A stretch of 64,000 nucleotides of DNA from Bacteroidales bacterium UBA3297 (GCA_002362105.1 DETD01000011.1:1-64000); one strand, 5' to 3'. Positions 44,839 through 54,884 are shown, counted from the stretch's first letter. Numbers and translations: made by a program. The notes: generated by a model not told the origin, from the letters alone.

Positions 44839-45930
44839 TTATTTTTTAGAAGTAGATACCAGCTCTTCGTATTGCGAGCAAATCCTCTTCCAAGTGTAGT
44901 TTGTTTCAGCATAGTTCCTCAGCGTCTCACCAGTTTCTTTCCTTGGCTGCGTCAGCATGGCCTCCAGTTCAGACGCACTATTGAAGTATTCGGCCTCGTT
45001 ATTGGTAGAATACCGGTTGTAACAAACACCGAACGCCACAATTGGACGGCCAAAAAACATAGCCTCGACTAGCGACGGATTGGTACCTCCAGCCGAATGG
45101 CCGTGTACATAGAATTGGGCGTTGTTACGTAGCGCATACAATTTGCGCAAATCGTAACAGGCGTCTATCAAATGTATGTTGCTAAAGCTTTTATAAGTTT
45201 CTTTAATGTTACGAGAGTAAACGTTGTTGTGGAAGTTTCCTACCATAACCAGAGTCTTCCCGGTTTTTGCGAAGGAACTCAAAATCATATCGATGTTGTT
45301 TTCCGGTTCAATACGGCAGATAGAGAGTGCATACTCGTTCTTTTTGACACCGAACTCGCCAATAAGTTTCTGCTGTTCCTCATCGTCAATAGCCTGTTTC
45401 ACATGATCACCACCATAGGCAATAACATGCGCCTTTTTGTTGTAAGTTTCTTGCACATATTCCTGAATACCCTGGTTGTCGGCAATTACCTCGTCGGCAT
45501 ATTTGACTGCCATTTTTTCAGAAGTGCGTAAAAACCATTTGGCCCATTTGTTCCATTTTTCTCGACGATGTTCCATACCATCGATGTTGACTACAATCTT
45601 AGCCTTTGTCAGTAGTCTGAGGATAGGAACGAAAATGCAGCCAGAAACGCCTAAAATAAGAATGGTGTGGTAACCGCTAAGACATTTCAGCATTGAAATG
45701 ATGTCGTAAGGAATGCTTTGCACACCATTGCTGTGGAGGCCTACATACTTCAAGTTGGCTCCTTTATAAGTAGATTGCTTTGTAGGCATATCTATACCGC
45801 TACAAAACACCGTATATTCTATGTTTTCGGCATTCTTCATACCGAGAAGGTTTTCAGTGAGTGTCTCAAAACCTCCGTATTGTGCAGGAACGCCCTGCGT
45901 TCCTACAATGGCGACTTTAATTTTTTCCAT
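44839..45930 (-). CDS. Glycosyltransferase family 4 with DUF1972 (rhamnosyltransferase-like)
   Basis: 363-residue GT-B transferase. The start at 45930 (MEKIKVAIVG) is preferred over a TTG six bases upstream. The N-terminal half has GTQGVPAQYGGFETLTENL, the hallmark of the DUF1972 region in rhamnosyltransferases such as WchF/Cps2T. The C-terminal half has the GT4 donor-site pattern HSAGGTNPSLVEAMFFG. Adds a sugar from a nucleotide donor during repeat-unit assembly on the cytoplasmic side. Its start overlaps the upstream GT gene by 14 bases. Confidence 0.92.
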   Translation of the reverse strand: MEKIKVAIVGTQGVPAQYGGFETLTENLLGMKNAENIEYTVFCSGIDMPTKQSTYKGANLKYVGLHSNGVQSIPYDIISMLKCLSGYHTILILGVSGCIFVPILRLLTKAKIVVNIDGMEHRREKWNKWAKWFLRTSEKMAVKYADEVIADNQGIQEYVQETYNKKAHVIAYGGDHVKQAIDDEEQQKLIGEFGVKKNEYALSICRIEPENNIDMILSSFAKTGKTLVMVGNFHNNVYSRNIKETYKSFSNIHLIDACYDLRKLYALRNNAQFYVHGHSAGGTNPSLVEAMFFGRPIVAFGVCYNRYSTNNEAEYFNSASELEAMLTQPRKETGETLRNYAETNYTWKRICSQYEELVSTSKK

Positions 45931-47026
45931 TAACAATTAGATTATATATAGAATCTACCATATGCTGTTCGTTGAAAGCCTTGCTTGCAGTTATTGCAGC
46001 ATTGGCCATCTGTCTGTATAAGGTTTCATCGCTGAGTAAACCGTCAATTTTACTGGCAATAAGTGCTGTTTCGTGACTGTCGATGGCATAGCCGTTCTCG
46101 CCTTCAGTAATGATTTCCTTGCTGGCTCCAATTGGAGGAACAATGCACGGAAGTCCGGCCAATAGGGCTTCGGCCACCGTCATGCCAAAAGTCTCGACGA
46201 AGAGGCTGGTGTCTGACAGGTTCATAACAATAGAGGCATTGTTATAGTAGAGGTACATTTTATCGGTTCTTGAATGTACCGTCATATTGTCGGGAACAAC
46301 TAGTTTGTTTTCCTTTAAAAAGTCGTTCATCTCACTGTCGCTACAGTTTAGTACCAGTGTGAAGTTGTATTGTGGCAGTTTTTTTGCAATTTCGATAAAC
46401 TCGCCTACGCCTTTGTACATTTTGGCCGAACAAGCCATCAAGACATTCTTTGCGTTGAAAGCCCTTTCTGCATCGGGATGCAGTTCACTCGTAAACTGGT
46501 CAGCCACAGCATTGGGCACAACTAGTGTACGTCGTGTCGTTTGTAGGGTGTTCCGTTGGAAGTTAGAGACACAAACAATGTCGGAAGCCAAAAAAGTCAT
46601 GGCTTTGCACAATGCTTTGTAGACACTACCTTTTACCCAGGCGTTTTCGTGGTAATGGTACACCACCCTTTTTCGCATAATAAAGCCTGCTAACGCCGGA
46701 CCTACAGGCAACAGAGTGTTTATATAGAACACCGTGTTACTTGAGAACAAGTACCGGAACGCAAAAAAGAATGTGTAGACCTGTGTCCACACGTACCGTA
46801 GCAGCGTTATCCACGGCTTCATTGAAAAGTTATAACTATAATAGTGCCGTTTGAGCGCCCCATTGTCGCTAATGGTGTCGAGAACCCCCCCCTTAGAGGA
46901 GACTAGGTCTACCCTACACCCTTTCTTTAGCAGACCGTTCAATACGGTTTTTAATATCATTGGGCTTCCGCTGAAATCGTTCAACAGGTGGAAAACCACA
47001 ATGCGATTTTGTGATATCTTAGACAT
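45917..47026 (-). CDS. Glycosyltransferase family 4
   Basis: 369-residue GT-B transferase. The start at 47026 (MSKISQNRIVV) avoids overlap with the upstream gene, five bases away. N-terminal Rossmann-like domain (HLLNDFSGSP), a hydrophobic stretch near 75-110, and a C-terminal GT1_4 domain with ETFGMTVAEALLAGLPCIVP, including the conserved Glu pair spaced E-x7-E. Sugar specificity unknown. Confidence 0.9.
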   Translation of the reverse strand: MSKISQNRIVVFHLLNDFSGSPMILKTVLNGLLKKGCRVDLVSSKGGVLDTISDNGALKRHYYSYNFSMKPWITLLRYVWTQVYTFFFAFRYLFSSNTVFYINTLLPVGPALAGFIMRKRVVYHYHENAWVKGSVYKALCKAMTFLASDIVCVSNFQRNTLQTTRRTLVVPNAVADQFTSELHPDAERAFNAKNVLMACSAKMYKGVGEFIEIAKKLPQYNFTLVLNCSDSEMNDFLKENKLVVPDNMTVHSRTDKMYLYYNNASIVMNLSDTSLFVETFGMTVAEALLAGLPCIVPPIGASKEIITEGENGYAIDSHETALIASKIDGLLSDETLYRQMANAAITASKAFNEQHMVDSIYNLIVNGKN

Positions 47027-47031
47027 GGTAT

Positions 47032-48075
47032 TTACAAACCGGCTAGCAGTGCGTTCCAATATAGGAACAAGTCGGTTGATTTACATTTACTTTTTTCTCT
47101 TGTTACAAACACCGATAATATGAGTACGATGTACATCATGTATTCCTCTTTATTCATCCATGTGCCTTCTGTGGAACGCATATAGTCTAGAACCTGTTCG
47201 GCACTCCAATGCTTCTCGAAGAAAAACTGCTGGCTGAAGAAGTGGTAGCGGTCTAAATTAACAGGACAACTTCTTAAAGCATATTCCCAGTCAAAAACAA
47301 ACAGATGGTCGTGCTGTTTGAACATGTTCCATGGAGTGAAATCACCATGCATAGCAACCATATTGAGTGTTTTGCCGGCATAATTCTCTAGAATTTTGTT
47401 AATGGAGCTTTCTACCTTAGCCTTATCTACACCATCGGGAAGGTCTTCTAGCCGGTTGTTAAGCGCAACTAGCAGGTGGTGATAATCGCTGTCTTCAAAC
47501 TTACACTCAGTGGTCGTTTTACGGGTCAAATCTAGTAGAAATTGTTCGTGCATAGACGTCCACTCGTGAACGACTTCCGATTGGCTGTTTTTTTCGGTCG
47601 ACATCACAAAAACTTGTTGGTCGTATCCGTTTACGGTATCGTTATACAGACAGGCTGGTATATGTTTTATACCCACATTGGCCAACCAGTTGAGCAGTTG
47701 CTGCTCTTTGTTGAATAGCTCAATAACCGCCTTGTTGTTGCTTGTTTTGCAGTAAGCGAGTATATTGTCGTTTTCTGCTATCTGGATGGTTGACTTTTTA
47801 TGTGCAGACGGTGTACCCAGAAAGAAAGAGAATGTTAGATCTTTATTTGGGAAGAACTTCTTCAGAAAGTCTGTCAGCCCTTGTTCAACAGGTTCCTCCG
47901 TTATAGGGAAAGGAGACCATATGCTTGTAAAAGGGGCAAAAAAGGGCAACAATGCCTTTAATAGTTTACCATTTCTACCACTGGGTTGGTAAAGTTGTAG
48001 GGCTACCTTGGCATTTTTTGTGGGAATAATCCAGCTTTTCCCTTCCGCATTATTTATTTTCCAGTATTTATCCAT
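47032..48075 (-). CDS. Aminoglycoside/choline phosphotransferase-like kinase in polysaccharide operon
   Basis: 347-residue protein with a kinase fold of the APH/choline kinase type. The catalytic loop MHGDFTPWN near residue 245 has the H-x-D-x4-N pattern, and VFDWE about 12 residues later supplies the magnesium-binding Asp. The first 130 residues are divergent. In this setting it may phosphorylate a sugar, a polymer substituent or a precursor; no substrate can be named. Lies 3 bases after a GT4 gene and 5 before the next. Confidence 0.8.
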   Translation of the reverse strand: MDKYWKINNAEGKSWIIPTKNAKVALQLYQPSGRNGKLLKALLPFFAPFTSIWSPFPITEEPVEQGLTDFLKKFFPNKDLTFSFFLGTPSAHKKSTIQIAENDNILAYCKTSNNKAVIELFNKEQQLLNWLANVGIKHIPACLYNDTVNGYDQQVFVMSTEKNSQSEVVHEWTSMHEQFLLDLTRKTTTECKFEDSDYHHLLVALNNRLEDLPDGVDKAKVESSINKILENYAGKTLNMVAMHGDFTPWNMFKQHDHLFVFDWEYALRSCPVNLDRYHFFSQQFFFEKHWSAEQVLDYMRSTEGTWMNKEEYMMYIVLILSVFVTREKSKCKSTDLFLYWNALLAGL

Positions 48076-48078
48076 ACT

Positions 48079-49308
48079 TTAAGATAATACTTTTTGCAGT
48101 GCGTCGCGTATAGCCAGCCCTTTGTGTTCCCAGTCTAAAGACGAAAGTAGATGAGCGGCGTTATCAGCAACTTGCTGGCGGTTGTTCGCATCGTAGAACC
48201 GTTCCATACCAGAAAGTAGGCCATCTATCACTTTATTCCTGTCAGTAATGTCAACAAATTCTGCCACCGATTTGTCAAGCATACGGGTATAGCCTCCTGT
48301 CTCGACGCAAACCATCGGTTTACCCATTGCCAGAGAGTCGAACATTACTGTAACGGCCCCCTCTTTCAGGGCGGCATTCACTACCACATCGGACATCTGA
48401 AGCAGATTGGTATATTCGTCGTGGGAAACTTGTCCCAACAGTTTAATTTTGTCTTTTGCCGTTTGTTTGGCAATGAGTTCCTGCAGTTTTTGTTTTTCGC
48501 TGCCTTTTCCTAAAATGCAAAGTTCAACGTTGTTGTGTTTTTGCGCAAGTTTTTCAAATGCCTCAATGGCAAGGTCAAATCCCCTCCAGGCATCAAGTCG
48601 TCCGATAGTGATATACCTTATAACTCCATCAGATTTCAATTGTTGTTTTCCCGTTTTTGACTGTAGGTCGGTGTCAACGGCCACGTCTGTCATTAGAATA
48701 GCCCTTTTTCTATCTTTTTCGGGTATAAGGTCGTATGTAGCTTGAGTTTTACAGATGATGAGGTCGGCTTGTGAACAGCGGTCGTGGAACCCTCGGTTCA
48801 AAGGCAGCATTTTTACGGTAAACCTTCTCAGCCATTCGATAAAACGCCATTTGGCCGAATAGTTTTGTGTAAATTCCTGAGGTATGGTTTCTAGGCCGCC
48901 AATCGGACCCCATATAAATTTTTGTTTCTTTCCGTAAGAACTTACCTTCCATAGTGCATTACCGTAGGTGACATGGTGGAAAACACAGATGTTATTCTCC
49001 TTCATGGCTTTTTTGACCAGTTTGTTGGTCATGCACTGCCAGATGTTGTAGTATATTCTAACACCTCGTTGTCCCTTTTTCCACCATTTAGCCCAGTTGG
49101 GAAGGTCGTAGTATAGAAAGTTGATGTTGCTAAATTGGGGGTGTTCTTTAATCCAAGGCTCAATGCTTTTTTGATTACTTGACCTGGTAAGAACCCATAA
49201 GTCGAAGTACTTGGACATTTCGAGCACCCATCGCCATCCTACACCAATTTCGCTGCCCAGATTTGGTTCGCAAGCATAGGCGGAGACAAATATCTTAGTT
49301 TTAGCCAT
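48079..49308 (-). CDS. Glycosyltransferase family 4
   Basis: 409-residue GT-B transferase. Start at ATG 49308 (MAKTKIFVSAYACEPNLGSE) rather than an upstream GTG. The N-terminal SAYACEPNLGSEIGVGW is typical of a GT4 group in Bacteroidota polysaccharide clusters. The C-terminal domain has TIGRLDAWRGFDLAIEAF and the EGAVTVMFDSLAMGKPMV donor-binding motif. Confidence 0.93.
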   Translation of the reverse strand: MAKTKIFVSAYACEPNLGSEIGVGWRWVLEMSKYFDLWVLTRSSNQKSIEPWIKEHPQFSNINFLYYDLPNWAKWWKKGQRGVRIYYNIWQCMTNKLVKKAMKENNICVFHHVTYGNALWKVSSYGKKQKFIWGPIGGLETIPQEFTQNYSAKWRFIEWLRRFTVKMLPLNRGFHDRCSQADLIICKTQATYDLIPEKDRKRAILMTDVAVDTDLQSKTGKQQLKSDGVIRYITIGRLDAWRGFDLAIEAFEKLAQKHNNVELCILGKGSEKQKLQELIAKQTAKDKIKLLGQVSHDEYTNLLQMSDVVVNAALKEGAVTVMFDSLAMGKPMVCVETGGYTRMLDKSVAEFVDITDRNKVIDGLLSGMERFYDANNRQQVADNAAHLLSSLDWEHKGLAIRDALQKVLS

Positions 49309-49416
49309 ACAATTGTATTTCACATTATCGTCACGTTTCAGCTACACGTGTATTGAAGAAAAGATTTTGAAGTAGAAAAATCTTAATACATTTCAATCTG
49401 GTTTCTCAGAGCAAAT

Positions 49417-50553
49417 TTAATTTGCCTGTTGAACTTGTGCCTCCAAATCTTCTACATACATACCGGTCTGTGAGTCCCAGTGACGCTTAATCTGTTTACT
49501 GAGTTTTCTTTTATTATACCATAGAATAGCATACATCACCAAAATGCCAGCAGTATCGGCTGTGATGTAGGTTAAGAAACCGTAATCACACAAGAAGTAG
49601 TTCATTGTTGAAAGACTTAGGCAAATAGATACAATCCAGATAAGAGACTGTCTTGCTGTTAAACCACAATAAAGGAATTTGTGATGCAAATGGCTTAAAT
49701 CGGCCTTGAATGGGTTACGACCTTCAATATAGCGGGTTAGCGAGACAACAACGACATCGAGCATAGGAACTATGCATATACCCGTACATATTGGCAACAT
49801 ATATTTGCTAGTAGATATGTCTCCCTTCCAGCTGTGCAGCATGCTGACGGCAATAACATAGCCCATAACCAAACTTCCGGCATCACCCATAAACATTTTT
49901 CTACGGCTCGTACCACTAGCGAAGTTGTAGAAAAGGAATACGCAAATTGAGGTGAGAAGCGAAACCCAAACTAGGAAGATGATAAAATTATAGGAAATGT
50001 TTAGTAAGTAAACAGCCGGTAACATCATCATTACGCCAATTGAACCCGAAAGTCCGTCGATACCATCAATAAGGTTGATTGAGTTAATCATCCAGATGAT
50101 AAAGAAGCCCATTAAGCAACATTTAAGCAGGTCGAAAATATCAAAGCCAATAGTAAAACCAGTTTCAGGAGACCCTTCTAAGAGTTTAAATCCGTATATC
50201 TTGGCAACCATAGGAATTGATGCCAAAATCTGGAATCCAAACTTAATGTTGCTACCTAACTCTTCAACGTCATCAACTACACCAACAATGAACAAGCAAC
50301 CCGTTCCGAACAGGAAGGGTAACAGCTCCTTCATGTCTTCAGGTGTATATTCATGAAAAAGCGGAATAATAAGTAAGGTCATAAAGGCAATAACAACAAA
50401 GAAAGCCCAACCGCCCACACGCGGTATGGCGCCTTTGTGAAGGCGTCGTCCACCAGGGTTGTCAAGTATCTTCTTTTTGTTGGCTGTTCTAAAGAGAAAC
50501 TCTTCGAGAACAAATGCAATAATAGCAGATAAAATAATGATAACGTATAACAT
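49417..50553 (-). CDS. Undecaprenyl-phosphate sugar-1-phosphate transferase (WecA/TagO type)
   Basis: 378-residue polytopic enzyme that links a GlcNAc- or similar sugar-1-phosphate to undecaprenyl phosphate, the first membrane step of polysaccharide assembly. Family motifs: VGVVDDVEEL (Asp pair), NLIDGIDGL, FMGDAGSLVMGY and SHLHHKF (nucleotide-binding loop). Ten or so hydrophobic segments. It probably starts the repeat unit made by this operon. A weak -7 match lies 80 bases upstream. Confidence 0.94.
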   Translation of the reverse strand: MLYVIIILSAIIAFVLEEFLFRTANKKKILDNPGGRRLHKGAIPRVGGWAFFVVIAFMTLLIIPLFHEYTPEDMKELLPFLFGTGCLFIVGVVDDVEELGSNIKFGFQILASIPMVAKIYGFKLLEGSPETGFTIGFDIFDLLKCCLMGFFIIWMINSINLIDGIDGLSGSIGVMMMLPAVYLLNISYNFIIFLVWVSLLTSICVFLFYNFASGTSRRKMFMGDAGSLVMGYVIAVSMLHSWKGDISTSKYMLPICTGICIVPMLDVVVVSLTRYIEGRNPFKADLSHLHHKFLYCGLTARQSLIWIVSICLSLSTMNYFLCDYGFLTYITADTAGILVMYAILWYNKRKLSKQIKRHWDSQTGMYVEDLEAQVQQAN

Positions 50554-50630
50554 AAATGAAATGTATTTTCACTTTAACAAATCACAAACAGACAAATAAA
50601 GTTTTGCGCTTAAACCTTAGTTGGTCTTCA

Positions 50631-50638
50631 CAAAAATA
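50631..50638 (-). promoter_or_regulatory. Possible internal promoter (-7 element) before the WecA-type gene
   Basis: Minus strand TATTTTTG matches TAnnTTTG in the 102-base gap, the largest within the operon's middle. No -33 element. Confidence 0.3.
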
Positions 50639-50655
50639 CACATAAAAAAAACATT

Positions 50656-51969
50656 TTATGATAATCTTTTAAGATTTTGAGCGTGTTGAACCTCAAAAAC
50701 ATGTGACAAAATTTTGTTGACAGCTTCTTCGGGCGACGAATTGTTCAATACTTTTAAGTAACCATTCTTGGTGGCCAAGTAGTCAATTTTTTTGTTAATT
50801 GCTTCAATTGACTCAGAATCAAGTTCACGTTTACGTTCAAGGATTACATTTGTGTCAGCTGTCAAAAGAATATTATAGTTCAAGCGTGGAATAAACAATC
50901 TGCCAAAAACATATAGGAATTTTGTAGGCAAATAGATGCTACTTCGTCGGCTATCGCAAATTATGTCAGTATAATAACGGTCAAAAATGACAAATTTGGT
51001 AATCCTTGTTAAGGTTTTGACCTTTACAAAATATCCAATGACATAATCTACGCTATAATAAAGCAGTCTGATGAGTGAACTTATGGTACCACTTTTCTTT
51101 CCACGGTGTGGATCACTGTAATTTCGGTCTACTTCTTTCTTTACACCAGCGGCATGCGCCACCTCTCCAAGGTTCCCAAATAAAGTAGGACGGAAATGGA
51201 AGTAAGAGTGTGCGGTTTTGAAGACGTCGCCCATGCTTTCAATCGTCAGGTCTATGACGGTCGTCTTACCGGCACCGTCAGGCCCGGTAAATCCCATTGA
51301 GAAGCCTGTATCTGAACAGATATAATTCCTAACAAACGTATACCAGAAGTTGACTATATTTTTAATAGTTTTGAAAGGATACTTCAGATTGGCCTTTATA
51401 ACACTTTTAAGTAATCCCCTACCTTTAACGGCATCGCACTCGGCAACAGTTTTTAAGCCGAATATTTGGCCGAGTTTCTCTTCAACCAATGGAGAATGTT
51501 CTGCTGCAGCCCTTGTCTCGCTATATTTTTCTGGATATTTGGCTCCGACGGTCCTATTGTAAAGATATTTGTCGAGAAATTGAGCCTCAACGCCTACGAA
51601 ATAAAGGAAACCGTTAAACGCCTTGTGCTTGAGAAACTCCTCGGCACTCATAAGTTCTAGTCCCCACACCGAGGTGTTGATGAAGAAGTCCCACTGTACC
51701 ATTTCTACACCGTCTTCGTCACACCGTCCGCAAACATAAGTGTAGAGTCGGTCACTTTTCAAATAGGTAACAACCTTCCATCCACCCTCAACAATTAGGT
51801 TGAGAATGTCCTTCTCACATTTCTTCAGACTTTCCGGAGTGATAATGATGTCAATATCACGACTTTTATTTTTATCTGGCAACCCCTCGTAATTACGCAA
51901 TACAGCATAATTCGCCTTTTCGTTCAAGAGGTTTATAACCGATGTTATATGTTCAACTGTCTTTTTCAT
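50656..51969 (-). CDS. Nucleotidyltransferase-like domain fused to thymidylate-kinase-like P-loop domain
   Basis: 437-residue two-domain protein. The first part (about 1-150) contains SRDIDIIITPESL, similar to minimal nucleotidyltransferase folds. The second part (about 220-430) is a thymidylate-kinase-like P-loop kinase: Walker A GPDGAGKTT near residue 231, VIFDRYYTDI (the DR motif of TMK) near 325, and a lid-like DSESIEAINKK. Such fusions occur in surface-polysaccharide clusters, where phosphorylation of a sugar or lipid intermediate is suspected. Its start codon is directly followed upstream by the stop of the GT2 gene. Confidence 0.82.
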   Translation of the reverse strand: MKKTVEHITSVINLLNEKANYAVLRNYEGLPDKNKSRDIDIIITPESLKKCEKDILNLIVEGGWKVVTYLKSDRLYTYVCGRCDEDGVEMVQWDFFINTSVWGLELMSAEEFLKHKAFNGFLYFVGVEAQFLDKYLYNRTVGAKYPEKYSETRAAAEHSPLVEEKLGQIFGLKTVAECDAVKGRGLLKSVIKANLKYPFKTIKNIVNFWYTFVRNYICSDTGFSMGFTGPDGAGKTTVIDLTIESMGDVFKTAHSYFHFRPTLFGNLGEVAHAAGVKKEVDRNYSDPHRGKKSGTISSLIRLLYYSVDYVIGYFVKVKTLTRITKFVIFDRYYTDIICDSRRSSIYLPTKFLYVFGRLFIPRLNYNILLTADTNVILERKRELDSESIEAINKKIDYLATKNGYLKVLNNSSPEEAVNKILSHVFEVQHAQNLKRLS

Positions 51970-52944
51970 TTACTTCTTAAACAGATTGTTTTTTAACTTT
52001 TCGAAAATATAGCCAGGTCTAAGTAAAATTGAATAGGCTACGAGCCCTATTCCCTTAATAATATGTTTGTCTTTAATGAGGAATACGCCGTTTCGGAGGG
52101 AATCGGCAGACTTCGACTCTTTCTTTATCTTTTTAAGTTCGTTTTCAGGAAGCGAGTTAAAGAATTCAATAAACGACAAGTCCTGTTTCCCATCTCTTCT
52201 GCGGAGCAGGTTGCTCTTCGTATATTTCATCTTCAGAATCATATAGAAAGAGTTTGACGACAATCCGTTCGTCTTCCTATAATAGCAGAGCGTTTCAGGG
52301 ACAACAATAATGGCTTTCCCCTCTTTATACAGGTCGCTCATTCTGGTCCAAAGGTCCAAATCTTCACAAAAGTCCTGCCAGCGTGGTTTCCCGTCTGGGA
52401 AACCGTCTATAACATACCCCCCCACTTTAAGCGAGAGTTCACGCCTGTAAATGGCAGTTGGCTGCATAAAGATAAGTTTTTTCCGTGCCGCTTTTTCGAT
52501 GAAGGCCTCTTTGCTTTTTTCTCCTAAATAGAGACCGCCTCCTATTTTTTTCCCCTCCTTGTCGATGTAGTCCAAGTAGCAACCAACAGCCATCAAATCG
52601 TTGTCCGATTCTATCTTGTTATACATTTTCTCAACGGCAGTCGGCAACAGAATGTCGTCGGCGTCGAGAAACATCAGGTAAGGGGTGTTGGCATGCCGTT
52701 CGGCATAGTGCCGTGCATGGCAGATGCCACCATTTTCCTGCAATTGGACTAGCTCGTATTGGCAACTGTTTTTTACGAAGAAATCATTCACCAGCTTTAC
52801 ACTATTGTCAGTACTACAATCATCTATAATCAGTATATTGAACGATTGCAGTGTTTGGTTTACAACCGACTGTAAGGTTTCGGTTATGTAAACCTCTGCA
52901 TTGTACATGCAAATGGCGAGGGTCAGATTATTGTTGTTTTCCAT
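51970..52944 (-). CDS. Glycosyltransferase family 2
   Basis: 324-residue GT-A transferase. N-terminal TLAICMYNAEVYITETLQSV and ILIIDDCSTDNSV bind the nucleotide; FLDADDI is the DxD-type metal site; later PRWQDFCEDLDLWTRMS fits the catalytic ED region. A C-terminal hydrophobic stretch may associate with the membrane. Adjacent without gap to the kinase-like gene. Confidence 0.93.
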   Translation of the reverse strand: MENNNNLTLAICMYNAEVYITETLQSVVNQTLQSFNILIIDDCSTDNSVKLVNDFFVKNSCQYELVQLQENGGICHARHYAERHANTPYLMFLDADDILLPTAVEKMYNKIESDNDLMAVGCYLDYIDKEGKKIGGGLYLGEKSKEAFIEKAARKKLIFMQPTAIYRRELSLKVGGYVIDGFPDGKPRWQDFCEDLDLWTRMSDLYKEGKAIIVVPETLCYYRKTNGLSSNSFYMILKMKYTKSNLLRRRDGKQDLSFIEFFNSLPENELKKIKKESKSADSLRNGVFLIKDKHIIKGIGLVAYSILLRPGYIFEKLKNNLFKK

Positions 52945-52949
52945 TATAG

Positions 52950-53906
52950 CTATGCGTTCTCGTTCTGGTTCTTCAACGGAATATCGATGAATGGAGCTAT
53001 GTTTATCTCGTTCTTGTAGAATTCGTTTATTTTATCAATCCACATCTGGTTGCGGACGTAGTTACCTGAAATCAGCGTCTCATTGTTAAAAATCAAGACA
53101 GGAAGGTAATTGTATTTATAGGCTGTAAAATAAAGTGTGGTTCCTTTTAAAAGAGCCATAGCTGTCAGCCAAACATCGTCGGCTGTAAATGCCAAATCTT
53201 TTATTTTCTGGACGTCGAACAGATCTTGGTGCATACAGTGTGGTGGATAAAGCACACCACCCACACCAAGTAGTAGTTGGTTTTTGTCTTTAACAGGCGT
53301 AACGGCATCGGGCCATTCTGTATATTTGTTTTTTCCAGGAATAATCAGTTTTGTCCAGTTGGCTATTATACAGTCCGGATTGTTTTTGTGCGAGTTCAAT
53401 AAACTTTCCACAAAATCGGAGCGGTAAAACAGATCGTCGTCAGCAGTAATAATAATATCGTCGGGATATTGTTTAAAGGCGTAAAAGTACTTTGTGTGAG
53501 ACCTGATTTCATCTTCGCACAACTCAATAGAAAGACCTCTTTCTTGAAGAACAAGCAAACTCTGTGGTAATGAGTTGACGTCGCCAACCTGCGATTTGGT
53601 CAGGTAAAGCACAATTTTGTCGGGTTTTACCGATTGGCGTAGCAGCGATTCAATAACCAGATGAAGCGTTTTGAAGCGTTTAGGGAAAGAGGTTACAGAC
53701 ACTATAACCTTCTGACCATCGCGTGTTGTAGTGCTCAATCGGGCCTTGTCTGAATTTTTTGTGAGTTGAAAATATAGAGGAAGAAAGAGATTGGCAAAAA
53801 AGGTCGACAAGAAATTTACCGCTGAATAGAACTTAACTGCATTTAAAAACTTGCAGCGTTCGTCGTTCCAATAACGGAGTTTATCGAAAAAGTCTATTGG
53901 TGTCAT
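52950..53906 (-). CDS. Glycosyltransferase-like (GT-A) protein
   Basis: 318-residue protein. After a hydrophobic N-terminal stretch (about 25-48), VIVSVTSFPKRFKTLHLVIE and the metal-site motif IITADDDLFY (near residue 153) match a group of GT-A proteins common in capsule clusters; FTADDVWL (near 240) may supply the catalytic acid. Overlaps the upstream acyltransferase gene by 4 bases. Donor and acceptor unknown. Confidence 0.85.
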   Translation of the reverse strand: MTPIDFFDKLRYWNDERCKFLNAVKFYSAVNFLSTFFANLFLPLYFQLTKNSDKARLSTTTRDGQKVIVSVTSFPKRFKTLHLVIESLLRQSVKPDKIVLYLTKSQVGDVNSLPQSLLVLQERGLSIELCEDEIRSHTKYFYAFKQYPDDIIITADDDLFYRSDFVESLLNSHKNNPDCIIANWTKLIIPGKNKYTEWPDAVTPVKDKNQLLLGVGGVLYPPHCMHQDLFDVQKIKDLAFTADDVWLTAMALLKGTTLYFTAYKYNYLPVLIFNNETLISGNYVRNQMWIDKINEFYKNEINIAPFIDIPLKNQNENA

Positions 53907-54874
53907 ATTTTAACGAATTTAATTTTAGAGATTAAATGTTTTAGTATAGGTGTCAGAATGGCGATAGCTATAACAGAAATAGCTACAAATTGCCATGCTT
54001 CGTTTACAACTCCCGTGTTTAGGAAAACAACTTTTAGCGCTATAAGAATTGGCCAGTGGATAACTAGTAGAAGCATTGAATTCTGGCCTACCCATACAAA
54101 AAACTTCGAAATTGCAATATCGCCCGGTATGTACTTTGCTACGTTATTGATAACAATAATGGCGCAAAGGCTGAACGGATACCAAAGTATGTAGTTGCCA
54201 AATTCGAACAAATCGAATGCCATTCCCACAAAGGAATTGAATGGGATTGCTAAAGTAAGAATTAATAACGATGCTATAAAGATGTGTTTCTTATATTGGA
54301 GTTCCTTCAGTGCAAAACCCAATATAAAGTACAGACAGCCACTTACCGTATGCGTCACACTATAAATAGGGAACGGATTATAATAGTGGTTGACTAGAAG
54401 CAAGCCAAATAATAGTAACGGTACTACTACCTTATTGCATTTGTATAGGAACTGATTGTAAACTACAAAAATCACAAATAGCGAGAGTAGAAACCAACAA
54501 GGCGGGTTACCTACAAAATTTCCTAAATAGGGTAACGATCTTACAGATGCTATATAGTGATACCAATTACTAAGTGGAACACCCGATAAAAAAGAGTCTA
54601 AATAGAATATTGGTTCGCCCAATAATGAGAAAAACAGGAAAGGCTTTATTAGACGTTCAGCTTTCTTTTTCGCAAAACTTCGGAAGTCGTCATCTTTTCT
54701 GAAAAACATGCCAGACTTAAAAAAGAACCAGGGCATGTAGAAAAAGAGGAAGCATTGTAAATAATTGAATGTCAAAATAAAGGGCCTTGCCATAGTGTGC
54801 CCCAATATCATGTGTATTATCAGTATTCCACTGATAAAATCAAGCGAAGTGTCTCTTTTTACGCTAGTAGCCAT
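53903..54874 (-). CDS. Acyltransferase 3-family membrane protein (fucose O-acetylase type)
   Basis: 323-residue polytopic membrane protein of about ten helices. The start of TM1 has SLDFISGILIIHMILGH, with the conserved His, and KSGMFFRK and KPFLFFSL motifs follow, typical of acetyltransferases that modify polymer sugars. One of three such genes in the operon. Stop overlaps the next start (ATGA). Confidence 0.88.
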   Translation of the reverse strand: MATSVKRDTSLDFISGILIIHMILGHTMARPFILTFNYLQCFLFFYMPWFFFKSGMFFRKDDDFRSFAKKKAERLIKPFLFFSLLGEPIFYLDSFLSGVPLSNWYHYIASVRSLPYLGNFVGNPPCWFLLSLFVIFVVYNQFLYKCNKVVVPLLLFGLLLVNHYYNPFPIYSVTHTVSGCLYFILGFALKELQYKKHIFIASLLILTLAIPFNSFVGMAFDLFEFGNYILWYPFSLCAIIVINNVAKYIPGDIAISKFFVWVGQNSMLLLVIHWPILIALKVVFLNTGVVNEAWQFVAISVIAIAILTPILKHLISKIKFVKI

Positions 54875-54884
54875 TTACAGATGA

